Of a DNA stretch of 13,635 bases, positions 1 through 7,542 are shown piece by piece. Each line of letters starts with the position of its first letter. Within the stretch, counting starts at the first letter, position 1. The stretch lies in NCBI GenBank assembly GCA_016781115.1, contig JADDQX010000012.1, forward strand, positions 11,409-25,043, in the 5' to 3' direction. The notes beneath the pieces are model-generated. The model did no database searches and had not been told where the DNA came from. It worked only from the letters and a program-made list of their open reading frames with translations. The stretch comes from Actinomycetota bacterium. GTDB taxonomy: Bacteria; Actinomycetota; CADDZG01; WHSQ01. The translations under genes and the position numbers were made by a program.

Positions 1-53
1 CATCGGTGGAAGTATGGAACCCCGTCCGGGGGCGAACCGTCTAAGGGGATGGC

Positions 54-2405
54 ATGAGACGGCATAAGGCAAGCTTCATCTTCATGGCCGCTGCGGCGAG
101 CCTGGTCGGTGGTCTGCCGGCCTCGGCTCTGACAGAGTCGTTGCCGGAGATCTCACGCACCACCATCTACGGAGCACTCGAGGGCCAGCGGCTCGGCGGG
201 TCGGTCGCCGGCGCGGGAGACTTCGACGGCGATGGGCTCAGCGATCTCGTCGTGGGGGGCCGCGGTCGTGCTTACGTCATCTTGGGAGGTCCCACGGGCG
301 ACCTCTCGGTCACATCGCCCGAACGTGCGATCGAGATGGCTTTCGCGGCACCCGATCAGGACCACGTCTTCGTCGTGGCGGGACTGGAGGACGTGAACGG
401 TGACGGCTTAGCCGACGTCGCTGTTGGCGTTGCGCAAGCGGACCCGATGGGGCGCAAGAACGCGGGATCTGTCTTCGTCGTCTTCGGTCGCCACGGCCGC
501 GACTCGATCCTGTTGGACCCCGTGCCCGGGAGTGGCGTGGTTCGCATCGACGGGGGCGGACAGGGAGCCCGTGCGGGAACGGCAGTTGCTTCTGCAGGAG
601 ACGTGGATGGAGATGAAACACCCGACCTGATCCTCGGAGCGCCGATGGCCGATGACGGAAGCGGCAAGCGCAGAGGGGCCGCTTACGTGCTGTTCGGGCG
701 AGCCCTCACCGAGCACGTCGATCTCGGTCGGCTCTCGTCGGAGGGATACCGGATCGATCGACCGAACTTCGGTCGCGATGTCGGTAAGTCCGTGTCGACC
801 GCGGGCGACATGAACCGCGACGGACTCGACGACGTCGTCGTCGGCGCCCCTTCCAGCTTGGTCACGGCTCCGCCCGCTGCATACGTGGTCTTCGGCCAGG
901 CGACGACGGAACCCATAGCCCTCGGCAACCTGTCCGGACGCGGCTGGCTGATCCGGGCCGGCGACAAGGAGAACGAAGAGGGAGCCGGTGAAGCCGTCGC
1001 GGGCGGCCACGACGTGAACGCGGACGGCGTACCCGACATCGCGATCGGCGCCCCCAACGCGGCGGGGCCGTTCCACCGCAACGGGATCGTGTTCGTGATC
1101 TTCGGAAAGAGCGACGGCGCCACGGTCGCTCTCGATGCGCTCGAGGGTGCCGGCTATCGGATCTTCGGAGGCGACCGCGCCCAAGACGTCGGGGATTCCG
1201 TTGCCCTCCTCCCGGACCAGGACGGGAATGGCTCGGCCGACGTGCTGGTGGGGGTCCCTCTGGAGCAGCGAGGGCCGTATAGCGAGGCCGACTTCGGCGC
1301 GGTCTACCACCTAGCCGGTCAGACCACGGTGGACGACATCCACCTTTGGCGTCTCGGCACCGCCGGCGTTCGGTATTCCGGCGAAGGCTACGAGCAGGCG
1401 GGGTCGTCGGTTGCGGCTACCTCGAACTTCCACGGAGACAGAGCGGTGGACCTGGTCGCGGGGGCGCCTCGATGGAGCGGTGAGGCGGGAGAGGCCACGG
1501 GACGGGTGTACGTGTTCCGACCGGTGGCCCCGCCGGCGCACGATCGGCCGCCTCGGGTCCGGTTGATCAGCTACGCCACCCGGCAGACGGCGAAGTTCGG
1601 CTCCTACTGCTGGGACGGCCTGTGCGGAGACCTCATCCCGACGTTCCAGAAGGTCGCCATCGCCGGCACCGGAAACCGCGCGCACTACAGAGTGATGTTC
1701 CCGGAGCGCCCCGATCGTTTCTCTCTGCACGCGTACAGGGAGCTTGACGAGTCCGGGCGGCCCGCGGGAGCGGCCACCGGGATCGACGCGGACCTGTCAC
1801 CGGTGCGCCTGTACGCCGGCGCGAAGGTCTCTTCCTACGAGGCCGTGTTCCGCCTACCGAAACGCCCGGGCGAGGTGTACCTCGTGGGTCGCGGTTCCTG
1901 GGAGGGCGAGGACCGCGGCGACGTGTCCTGGTTCTCCCACCTCAGGCTGAAGAAACAGGAGGCGCGCACGCGCCTCGACGGGCCACCAGAAACCACGCTG
2001 AGGAGCGACGACGTCCGGCAAAGGGGAGCGCTTTCGTCTTATTGCTGGAGCCAGTCGTACTCGAACGGGACCGGCTCGACTCTGTGCGCCGACTTCTACC
2101 GTCTCGGTCCGCGGAAAGCGCAGCGGGCGCAGGCGGGAGCGCGAGCCTTCATCCGGATCCACACCCGCCACCGGCCCGACCGGGTGCGGCTGCGGTTCTA
2201 TCCCCAAGAGTCCGGCGGGTATCCGAGCGGGCCCGATCGCCGCGTACGCATCCGTCTGCAACCTCACCGGCGAGAGGGCGCGCTGCGAGCCTGGGATGTG
2301 GGGTTCCGACTCCCGCGCCGCCGCGGCCACCTCTATCCGTTGATGTACGCGACCTGGGATCAGCACGGAACTGCGCCCTACGACTGGCATCTGCGCCTCG
2401 AGTAG
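54..2405 (+). CDS. Secreted FG-GAP (integrin-alpha-like) beta-propeller protein with duplicated C-terminal module
   Basis: 783 residues. The N-terminus is a typical Sec signal peptide: Arg/Lys-rich residues 2-5, a hydrophobic stretch at about 8-20, and an Ala-Ser-Ala cleavage site near 26. Seven FG-GAP units with Ca2+-loop motifs of the type DxDGDGxxD start near residues 52, 109, 180, 248, 318, 386 and 456, most followed by a V/I-G-A-P signature. This fits one seven-bladed propeller. Loops 6 and especially 7 (Asn-Phe-His-Gly-Asp-Arg) are degenerate. Residues about 500-783 hold two related copies of a module: SYCW at 517-520 and 662-665, each with a second Cys (524, 678), then a Pro-Asp-Arg strand, an F-R-L-P strand, and a Trp-containing end (W626, W778). 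I do not recognise this module by name. The ATG is preceded by AAGGGG at 43-48 with a 5-nt spacer. Likely an extracellular binding or adhesion protein; its ligand is unknown. Confidence 0.85.
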   Translation: MRRHKASFIFMAAAASLVGGLPASALTESLPEISRTTIYGALEGQRLGGSVAGAGDFDGDGLSDLVVGGRGRAYVILGGPTGDLSVTSPERAIEMAFAAPDQDHVFVVAGLEDVNGDGLADVAVGVAQADPMGRKNAGSVFVVFGRHGRDSILLDPVPGSGVVRIDGGGQGARAGTAVASAGDVDGDETPDLILGAPMADDGSGKRRGAAYVLFGRALTEHVDLGRLSSEGYRIDRPNFGRDVGKSVSTAGDMNRDGLDDVVVGAPSSLVTAPPAAYVVFGQATTEPIALGNLSGRGWLIRAGDKENEEGAGEAVAGGHDVNADGVPDIAIGAPNAAGPFHRNGIVFVIFGKSDGATVALDALEGAGYRIFGGDRAQDVGDSVALLPDQDGNGSADVLVGVPLEQRGPYSEADFGAVYHLAGQTTVDDIHLWRLGTAGVRYSGEGYEQAGSSVAATSNFHGDRAVDLVAGAPRWSGEAGEATGRVYVFRPVAPPAHDRPPRVRLISYATRQTAKFGSYCWDGLCGDLIPTFQKVAIAGTGNRAHYRVMFPERPDRFSLHAYRELDESGRPAGAATGIDADLSPVRLYAGAKVSSYEAVFRLPKRPGEVYLVGRGSWEGEDRGDVSWFSHLRLKKQEARTRLDGPPETTLRSDDVRQRGALSSYCWSQSYSNGTGSTLCADFYRLGPRKAQRAQAGARAFIRIHTRHRPDRVRLRFYPQESGGYPSGPDRRVRIRLQPHRREGALRAWDVGFRLPRRRGHLYPLMYATWDQHGTAPYDWHLRLE

Positions 2406-2410
2406 ATGCC

Positions 2411-3067
2411 TCAGCGGTGCGCGAGCGAGTAGGCCAGCCCGACCTGCCCCAGGTGGTACGTCACCATGATCGTGACCGGCGCCCACGACAGCTCCCGGAC
2501 GAACCTGTGGAGGCCGATCAGCGCATCGGATGTGTAGAAGAGCAGCGATCCCAGCGCGGCGGCCAGGATGCTTCCGCGGCCCCAGTCGTTCGCGCCCGGC
2601 GCCGTGAGCGTGGTTAGCACCATCACGCTGATCACGACGACGTATGCGAAAACGGGGAGGATCAGCCTCGTTCGGTCAGACCTGCGCAGGCCTTGACGCA
2701 CGGCGAGGAACAAAGGGCCGCTCACGAGGATCAGCGTGGTCCCGATGAAGACGCTGTAGGGCGACAGCACGGCGCCTCCGAAAGCGGCTATGTAGGAGAC
2801 GTGAGCGGCGAAGAAAGCTGCGAGTCCCGGCAGCAAGAGGTCCCGGTCCTGCGTCAGAAAGACGTCGCCGGCGAGAGAGAAGCACAGCGCCAGCATCGTC
2901 GCCGCGAACGCCGCCCCCAGCTCCCCCTGCCACGTCAACGCGACCACGATCATGAGAACGACGAGCGTCGCGGGCTTCGCGACCCGCTCGAGACGACGAT
3001 CCTGACGAGCCACCGCGACCCAGTCGACGAGCGCGGGTACGAGGACCAACAGATACAGGAACGACAA
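2411..3067 (-). CDS. YhhN/TMEM86 family membrane protein (lysoplasmalogenase-like)
   Basis: About 218 residues, almost entirely hydrophobic, with roughly seven to eight predicted membrane segments. Recognisable family features are a K-P pair after the first segment, an L-A-G-D-V-F-L motif, and a downstream pattern of G-L-A-x-F-F-x-A-H-x-x-Y. Known YhhN/TMEM86 members include lysoplasmalogenases, which cleave the vinyl-ether bond of lysoplasmalogen; the substrate here is inferred only. I place the start at TTG 3067. The frame is open for another 205 codons upstream, but that stretch is Arg/Gly-rich shadow sequence overlapping the oxidoreductase gene. TTG 3067 lies 5 nt after that gene's stop, with GGAG at the stop codon 8 nt upstream as ribosome-binding site. 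Third gene of the mutase unit. The end converges on the propeller gene with a 5-bp gap. Confidence 0.8.
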   Translation of the reverse strand: MSFLYLLVLVPALVDWVAVARQDRRLERVAKPATLVVLMIVVALTWQGELGAAFAATMLALCFSLAGDVFLTQDRDLLLPGLAAFFAAHVSYIAAFGGAVLSPYSVFIGTTLILVSGPLFLAVRQGLRRSDRTRLILPVFAYVVVISVMVLTTLTAPGANDWGRGSILAAALGSLLFYTSDALIGLHRFVRELSWAPVTIMVTYHLGQVGLAYSLAHR

Positions 3068-3072
3068 GATGG

Positions 3073-3747
3073 CTACTCCGGAAGACCGGTGAAGCTGATC
3101 CCGGCGCGGTCGGTACCGTAGCGATGGTTCATACCGATCAAGAGCGCGGTGATCGGTTCCACGATGCGCGCGTTCTCGAGCGGGCCCGCATCGACGTACC
3201 GCAGCGCTTCGATCGCCTCCACCAGCTCCTTGACCACGGGCTTGCCGTCCTTGCGCCCGCAAACGGGAACGTCGCCCGCGACCGGTGCATCGAGGTCGTT
3301 CAGCGCGCTTGCCGACAGGGTGTGGAAGGCCGCGCACATGGTCGTGCCCTTCGGAAGGAAGGCGAGCCCGAGCTGCGCCGCGGACCCCTCCCACACCCCG
3401 AACACGTGAGTAGCTTTGCCGCCGACCGACGCCTCCACCGGAACCGTCGCGTCGACGACGACCGTGTCCGGCCGCAAGTGCTCGGCGATGCTCTTGTAGA
3501 TCGGGATCAGCCCCGAGAACGGAACCGCAACAACGACCGTGGGAGAGGTCGCCGCGGCCGCAGCGTTGTCTTTGCCCTCTACCGTCACCTGCGGCAGGCG
3601 TTCGTGTAGCCGTTCGGCCGCCTCGCGAGCCTTGTCCTCGACGCGGGAGCCGATCACAACGCGCCAGCCGGCCCTCGCCCAACGGCTGGCCAGAGCGAAA
3701 CCGAGATCTCCCGTTCCGCCGATGACGGCAACGCTGTCACCCGGCAT
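3073..3747 (-). CDS. npdG: F420H2:NADP+ oxidoreductase (NADPH-dependent F420 reductase)
   Basis: 224 residues, the usual family length. The N-terminal Rossmann motif G-G-T-G-D-L-G is at residues 10-16. Ser34-Arg35 follow strand 2, where the family binds the 2'-phosphate of NADP(H). An A-V-P-F segment and the C-terminal Asn-His-Arg-Tyr-Gly...Gly-Ile-Ser-Phe-Thr-Gly are as expected for F420:NADPH oxidoreductases. The enzyme transfers hydride between NADPH and the deazaflavin F420 in the cytosol, so the host probably makes F420. The ATG directly abuts the mutase stop (TAG then ATG, no gap), and GAGG lies 9 nt upstream inside the mutase gene. Translational coupling is likely. The product family is clear. 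The preferred reaction direction cannot be read from the sequence. Confidence 0.9.
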   Translation of the reverse strand: MPGDSVAVIGGTGDLGFALASRWARAGWRVVIGSRVEDKAREAAERLHERLPQVTVEGKDNAAAAATSPTVVVAVPFSGLIPIYKSIAEHLRPDTVVVDATVPVEASVGGKATHVFGVWEGSAAQLGLAFLPKGTTMCAAFHTLSASALNDLDAPVAGDVPVCGRKDGKPVVKELVEAIEALRYVDAGPLENARIVEPITALLIGMNHRYGTDRAGISFTGLPE

Positions 3748-5328
3748 CTAGACCGACCTCGGCTCGTACTCGCCGAAGATGCCGCGCAGCACGTCCGAGA
3801 CCTCACCCAGCGTCGCGTAGGCGCCAAGCGCGGTCTTCATCGGATACAGCAGGTTGTCGCCACCCCGCGCCGCTTCTTCTAGGTCCTTCAGCGCGGCGTC
3901 CACCTCGGCCTGATCCCGCTGGGCGCGCACGTCCTGAAGCCGGCTGATCTGGCGTCTCTGGAGCTCCGGATCCAAGGTATGCAGCTCGACCGGCTCCTCT
4001 TGCTCGAGCTGGAACCTGTTGACGCCGACCACGATCCGCTCTCCGGACTCCACGTCCTGGTTGATGCGATACGCGGCGTTCTCGATCTCGTCCTTCATCC
4101 AGCCCGATTCGATGGCCTCAACCGCCCCGCCCATCGAGTCGATGCGCTCCAGGTACTCCCGAGCTCGCTGTTCGATCTCGTCCGTGAGCGACTCGACCAT
4201 CCAGGACCCACCAAGCGGATCGGCGGTATCGGCGACTCCGGACTCGTACCCGATGACCTGCTGCGTCCGAAGCGCGATGCGCGCCGCCTTCTCGCTCGGG
4301 AGCGCGAGCGCTTCGTCGAAGGAGTTCGTGTGAAGCGACTGCGTGCCGCCCATCACCGCCGCCAGAGCCTCGAGCGCGGTGCGGACGATGTTGTTCTCGG
4401 GTTGTTGAGCGGTGAGCGTGGCTCCCCCCGTCTGCGTGTGGAAGCGGAGCATCAACGACTTCGGGTTCTGGGCGTGGAATCGCTCCTTCATCACGCTCGC
4501 CCACAACCGGCGCGCGGCGCGGAACTTCGCCACCTCCTCGAAGAAGTTCATGTGGCACGCGAAGAAGAACGAGAGCCGCGGAGCGAAGTCGTCGACCGTC
4601 AGCCCGGCCGCGACGGCGGCCTCCACGTAAGCGATCCCGTCGGCGATCGTGAACGCCACCTCTTGCACCGCAGTGCTGCCCGCCTCGCGCATGTGGTAGC
4701 CGGAGATCGAGATGGTGTTCCAGCGTGGCAGCTCGTCACGGCAGTAAGCGAAGAGGTCGGTGATGATCCTCATCGACGGCTTCGGCGGGTAGATGTACGT
4801 GCCCCTTGCCGTGTACTCCTTGAGGATGTCGTTCTGAGTCGTCCCGGTGACCTTGTTCGCGGGAACCCCCTGCTTCTCGGAGACGAGCTGATACAGGAGA
4901 AGGAGGATCGACGCCGTTGCGTTGATCGTCATCGAGGTGGAGACGTCGCCGAGGGGGATGTCCTTGAGGAGCAGCTCCATGTCGGCGAGCGAATCGATCG
5001 CGACGCCGACCCGCCCGACCTCGTCCATCGCTTTGGGATGGTCCGAGTCGTAACCCATCTGCGTCGGAAGGTCGAAGGCGACCGATAGCCCGGTTTGTCC
5101 GGCCCCCAGCAGGTACCGGAAGCGTTCATTCGTCGCCTCCGCGCTGCCGAAGCCGGCGTACTGACGCATCGTCCACAGACGCTGCCGGTACATCCCTGGG
5201 TAGACGCCGCGGGTGAAAGGGAAGCGGCCGGGGACGCCCAACCGGTCGGTCAACCCCGATCCGACCGACTCCTCGTCGTAGAGGGGCTGTATCTCGATGC
5301 CGGAATCAGTTGTTCGCTCTTGGGTCAC
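3748..5328 (-). CDS. Methylmalonyl-CoA mutase large (catalytic) subunit, without B12-binding domain
   Basis: 526 residues covering only the acyl-CoA mutase TIM barrel. It ends without the DxHxxG cobalamin domain, so a separate small subunit must exist; none is in this window. Against the Propionibacterium enzyme from memory, the active-site residues line up at a constant offset of 32: Tyr57 (Tyr89), Ala84 (Ala116), Gln165 (Gln197), Arg175 (Arg207), Tyr211-His212 (Tyr243-His244). The Tyr57/Ala84 pair matches methylmalonyl-CoA mutase rather than 2-hydroxyisobutyryl-CoA mutase (Ile/Asp) or isobutyryl-CoA mutase (Phe/Gln). The family motifs T-G-T-x-Q-N-D-I-L-K-E-Y and G-G-T-Q-S-L-H-T-N-S-F-D-E are intact. 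The start is GTG 5328 with no Shine-Dalgarno and a -10-like TAGCAT 7 nt upstream, suggesting a leaderless mRNA. First gene of the mutase-npdG-yhhN unit, diverging from sdh. The reaction interconverts (R)-methylmalonyl-CoA and succinyl-CoA. Confidence 0.9.
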   Translation of the reverse strand: MTQERTTDSGIEIQPLYDEESVGSGLTDRLGVPGRFPFTRGVYPGMYRQRLWTMRQYAGFGSAEATNERFRYLLGAGQTGLSVAFDLPTQMGYDSDHPKAMDEVGRVGVAIDSLADMELLLKDIPLGDVSTSMTINATASILLLLYQLVSEKQGVPANKVTGTTQNDILKEYTARGTYIYPPKPSMRIITDLFAYCRDELPRWNTISISGYHMREAGSTAVQEVAFTIADGIAYVEAAVAAGLTVDDFAPRLSFFFACHMNFFEEVAKFRAARRLWASVMKERFHAQNPKSLMLRFHTQTGGATLTAQQPENNIVRTALEALAAVMGGTQSLHTNSFDEALALPSEKAARIALRTQQVIGYESGVADTADPLGGSWMVESLTDEIEQRAREYLERIDSMGGAVEAIESGWMKDEIENAAYRINQDVESGERIVVGVNRFQLEQEEPVELHTLDPELQRRQISRLQDVRAQRDQAEVDAALKDLEEAARGGDNLLYPMKTALGAYATLGEVSDVLRGIFGEYEPRSV

Positions 5329-5334
5329 CAGAAC

Positions 5335-5363
5335 ATGCTAGTCGGGAGGCCCGACGATAGGAT
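5335..5363. promoter_or_regulatory. Divergent promoter/operator between the mutase and sdh operons
   Basis: The 44-bp gap holds TAGCAT on the minus strand (5340-5335) and TAGGAT on the plus strand (5358-5363), both 4/6 matches to the -10 consensus. Each hexamer would place transcription start at or within about 4 nt of its gene's start codon (GTG 5328, ATG 5373). Neither gene has a Shine-Dalgarno, so both look leaderless. Between them lies a perfect inverted repeat, GTCGGG at 5341-5346 and CCCGAC at 5350-5355, with a 3-nt centre. With a 2-nt indel the symmetry extends into the hexamers. The hexamers are 17 bp apart, so each occupies the other promoter's -35 position; neither resembles TTGACA. 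Promoter assignment is inference. Confidence 0.45.
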
Positions 5364-5372
5364 TCCGCACGA

Positions 5373-5792
5373 ATGGCGACCGTCCACGACGTCTACCGCA
5401 AGAACAAACCGAAGGCTTTCAGCGCGGATCGGCGCCCTTCGTCGTTCGAAGTCTGGTCTTGGTTCTTCATGCGGATCAGCGGGATCATCCTTCTGTTCCT
5501 CGTCTTGATCCACCTCTACATCATGCATCTCATCGGTGAAGGAGTGGAGCGTGTCGACTTCGCGTTCGTCGCAGCGCGGTGGCAGAACGTCGGGTGGAAG
5601 ACGTTCGACTGGACGATGCTGTTCCTGTCTCTGCTGCACGGCGCGAACGGGCTCCGGATCATCATCGACGACTACGTGGCCTCGCCCCGCAAGCGGGCGG
5701 CGGTCAAGACGACGCTCTACACCGCGACCGGACTACTGCTGATCATGGGAACCGCGGTGCTGATCACCTTCGACCCGCGGGCCGGCGCCTAG
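5373..5792 (+). CDS. sdhD: Succinate dehydrogenase membrane anchor subunit SdhD
   Basis: 139 residues with three membrane segments at about 30-55, 76-98 and 113-132. The segment-1 motif (Phe-Met-Arg-Ile-Ser-Gly, then His-Leu-Tyr-Ile-Met) and the segment-2 motif (Leu-His-Gly-x-Asn-Gly-Leu-Arg-x-Ile-Ile-Asp-Asp-Tyr) match actinobacterial SdhD as I recall the mycobacterial protein, including the closing Thr-Phe-Asp-Pro. The His in Leu-His-Gly is the expected haem b ligand position. SdhD anchors SdhAB to the membrane and contributes to the quinone site. The ATG is the first start after an in-frame TAG at 5358-5360. There is no Shine-Dalgarno, so translation is probably leaderless. First gene of the operon. 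The usual partner sdhC is not upstream, because the divergent mutase begins 44 bp away. Confidence 0.87.
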   Translation: MATVHDVYRKNKPKAFSADRRPSSFEVWSWFFMRISGIILLFLVLIHLYIMHLIGEGVERVDFAFVAARWQNVGWKTFDWTMLFLSLLHGANGLRIIIDDYVASPRKRAAVKTTLYTATGLLLIMGTAVLITFDPRAGA

Positions 5793-5793
5793 C

Positions 5794-7530
5794 TTGATCC
5801 GTACCCACGAGTACGACGCGGTCATCGTCGGCGCGGGTGGAGCCGGGCTTCGGGCCGCGCTCGAGGCCGGGAAGCGCTGCAAGACCGCGGTCGTCTCGAA
5901 GCTCTATCCGACGCGGTCGCACACGGGCGCCGCTCAGGGGGGGATGTGCGCGGCCCTCGCGAACGTCGAGGAGGACTCCTGGGAATGGCACGCCTTCGAC
6001 ACCGTCAAAGGTGGCGACTTCCTGGCCGACCAGGACGCGGTCGACGTGATGTGCAAGGAGGCCGTGGACTCCGTGCTCGAGCTGGAGCGGATGGGGCTGC
6101 CCTTCAACCGGACACCGGACGGGCGCATCGACCAGCGGCGGTTCGGGGGCCACACCCGCAACCACGGCGAGGCCCCGGTGAAGCGAGCCTGCTACGCCGC
6201 CGACCGCACGGGACACATGATCCTGCAAACGCTCTATCAGCAGTGCAACAAGGAGGGTGTCGAGTTCTTCTCGGAGTTCTTCGTCCTCGACCTCATCCTG
6301 GTCGACGGCGTGTGCGGCGGGATCATCGCTTACGAGATCGCGACCGGCGACCTCCACGTGTTCCGGTCGAAGTCGGTCCTGTTCGCGACCGGCGGCTACG
6401 GCAAGATGTTCAAGATCACCTCGAACGCGCACACCCTGACGGGGGACGGGCCCGGCGTCGTGTTCCGCAGAGGATTGCCGCTCGAGGACATGGAGTTCTT
6501 CCAGTTCCATCCGACCGGCCTCTACGGACTGGGGATCTTGTTGTCGGAGGCGGCCCGCGGCGAAGGTGGGATCCTTCGCAACGCGGATGGCGAACGATTC
6601 ATGGAGCGCTATGCCCCGACGATCAAGGATCTCGCCCCGCGCGACATGGTCTCGCGCGCGGAGTTCTTCGAGATCAAGGAGGGCCGCGGAGCGGGACCGA
6701 ACAGGGACTACATCCTCCTGGACCTGACCGACGTCGACCCGCAGGTGGTCGAGACGAAGCTTCCGGACATCACGGAGTTCGCTCGCACCTATCTCGACGT
6801 GGATCCGCTGAAGGAAGGCGTCCCGATCGTCCCCACCGCCCACTATGCGATGGGTGGGATCCCGACCGACATCACGGGGGCCGTGCGAGCCGACCACGCG
6901 GGCGCACTGGTGCCGGGGTTCTACGCCGCGGGTGAGTGCGCCTGCGTCTCGGTGCACGGCGCGAACCGGCTGGGAACGAACTCCTTGCTCGACATCGTCG
7001 TGTTCGGCCGTCGCGGCGGGCTCGCTATGGCGGAGCACGCGAACGCCACGAAGCTTCCCGACATCCCAGAGGAGCCGGCGAAGCACATCGAGACGATGCT
7101 CGCGAACCTGTTCGAAGGTGGAGGCCCCGAGTACAGCGCCGACGTGCGAACCCGGCTCCAGGCCGTGATGATGGATAAGGCCTCTGTGGTGCGGACGGAG
7201 GAGTCGCTCAGCGAGGCCTTGACCGAGGTGCAGGAACTCCGCCGGAGGTACGACCAGTGCCGGGTCAGAGATCGCAGCAAGGTCTACAACACAGAGGTCA
7301 CGGAGCACATCGAGCTCGGGTACCTGATCGACATGGCCGAGGCGCTGGTGGTGTCGGCGCGGGCGCGCACCGAGAGCCGCGGCGGCCACTACCGCGAGGA
7401 CCATCAGCTGCGAGAGGACGACCACTGGCTCAAGCACAGCTTCATCACGAAGACCGGCGACGGCGAGCTCCAGCTCGCGTACCGGGACGTCACGATGGGG
7501 CGCTACATACCGGTAGAGAGGAAGTACTGA
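5794..7530 (+). CDS. sdhA: Succinate dehydrogenase flavoprotein subunit SdhA
   Basis: 578 residues, full length. Dinucleotide-binding G-A-G-G-A-G-L-R is at 13-20. S-H-T-G-A-A-Q-G-G carries the His that binds FAD covalently (His43; E. coli His45). The dicarboxylate site includes His239 (in H-P-T-G), Ser251-Glu252, catalytic Arg283 (E. coli Arg286), His350 (in H-Y-A-M-G-G) and Arg392 (in N-R-L-G-T-N-S). SdhA oxidises succinate to fumarate on the cytosolic face, in the TCA cycle and respiratory complex II. The start is TTG 5794, one base after the sdhD stop. No good Shine-Dalgarno is visible and there is no ATG near the FAD motif, so reinitiation or coupling from sdhD is likely. No residue expected to be essential is missing. 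Confidence 0.96.
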   Translation: MIRTHEYDAVIVGAGGAGLRAALEAGKRCKTAVVSKLYPTRSHTGAAQGGMCAALANVEEDSWEWHAFDTVKGGDFLADQDAVDVMCKEAVDSVLELERMGLPFNRTPDGRIDQRRFGGHTRNHGEAPVKRACYAADRTGHMILQTLYQQCNKEGVEFFSEFFVLDLILVDGVCGGIIAYEIATGDLHVFRSKSVLFATGGYGKMFKITSNAHTLTGDGPGVVFRRGLPLEDMEFFQFHPTGLYGLGILLSEAARGEGGILRNADGERFMERYAPTIKDLAPRDMVSRAEFFEIKEGRGAGPNRDYILLDLTDVDPQVVETKLPDITEFARTYLDVDPLKEGVPIVPTAHYAMGGIPTDITGAVRADHAGALVPGFYAAGECACVSVHGANRLGTNSLLDIVVFGRRGGLAMAEHANATKLPDIPEEPAKHIETMLANLFEGGGPEYSADVRTRLQAVMMDKASVVRTEESLSEALTEVQELRRRYDQCRVRDRSKVYNTEVTEHIELGYLIDMAEALVVSARARTESRGGHYREDHQLREDDHWLKHSFITKTGDGELQLAYRDVTMGRYIPVERKY

Positions 7531-7542
7531 GGTGAGTCACTG

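Noticed and set aside
3068..3682. Upstream extension of the yhhN-like frame (423 residues in total)
   Set aside because: The added 205 residues are Arg/Gly-rich shadow sequence of the npdG gene. The conserved membrane protein begins at TTG 3067 just after the npdG stop.
3979..5088. 369-codon open frame antisense to the mutase
   Set aside because: It is a shadow of a clearly conserved gene, and the product is low-complexity and rich in Arg, Asp and Leu.
5764..7437. 557-codon open frame antisense to sdhA
   Set aside because: Long antisense frames are a by-product of high GC content. The sense strand encodes a complete SdhA, and the antisense product has no recognisable motifs.
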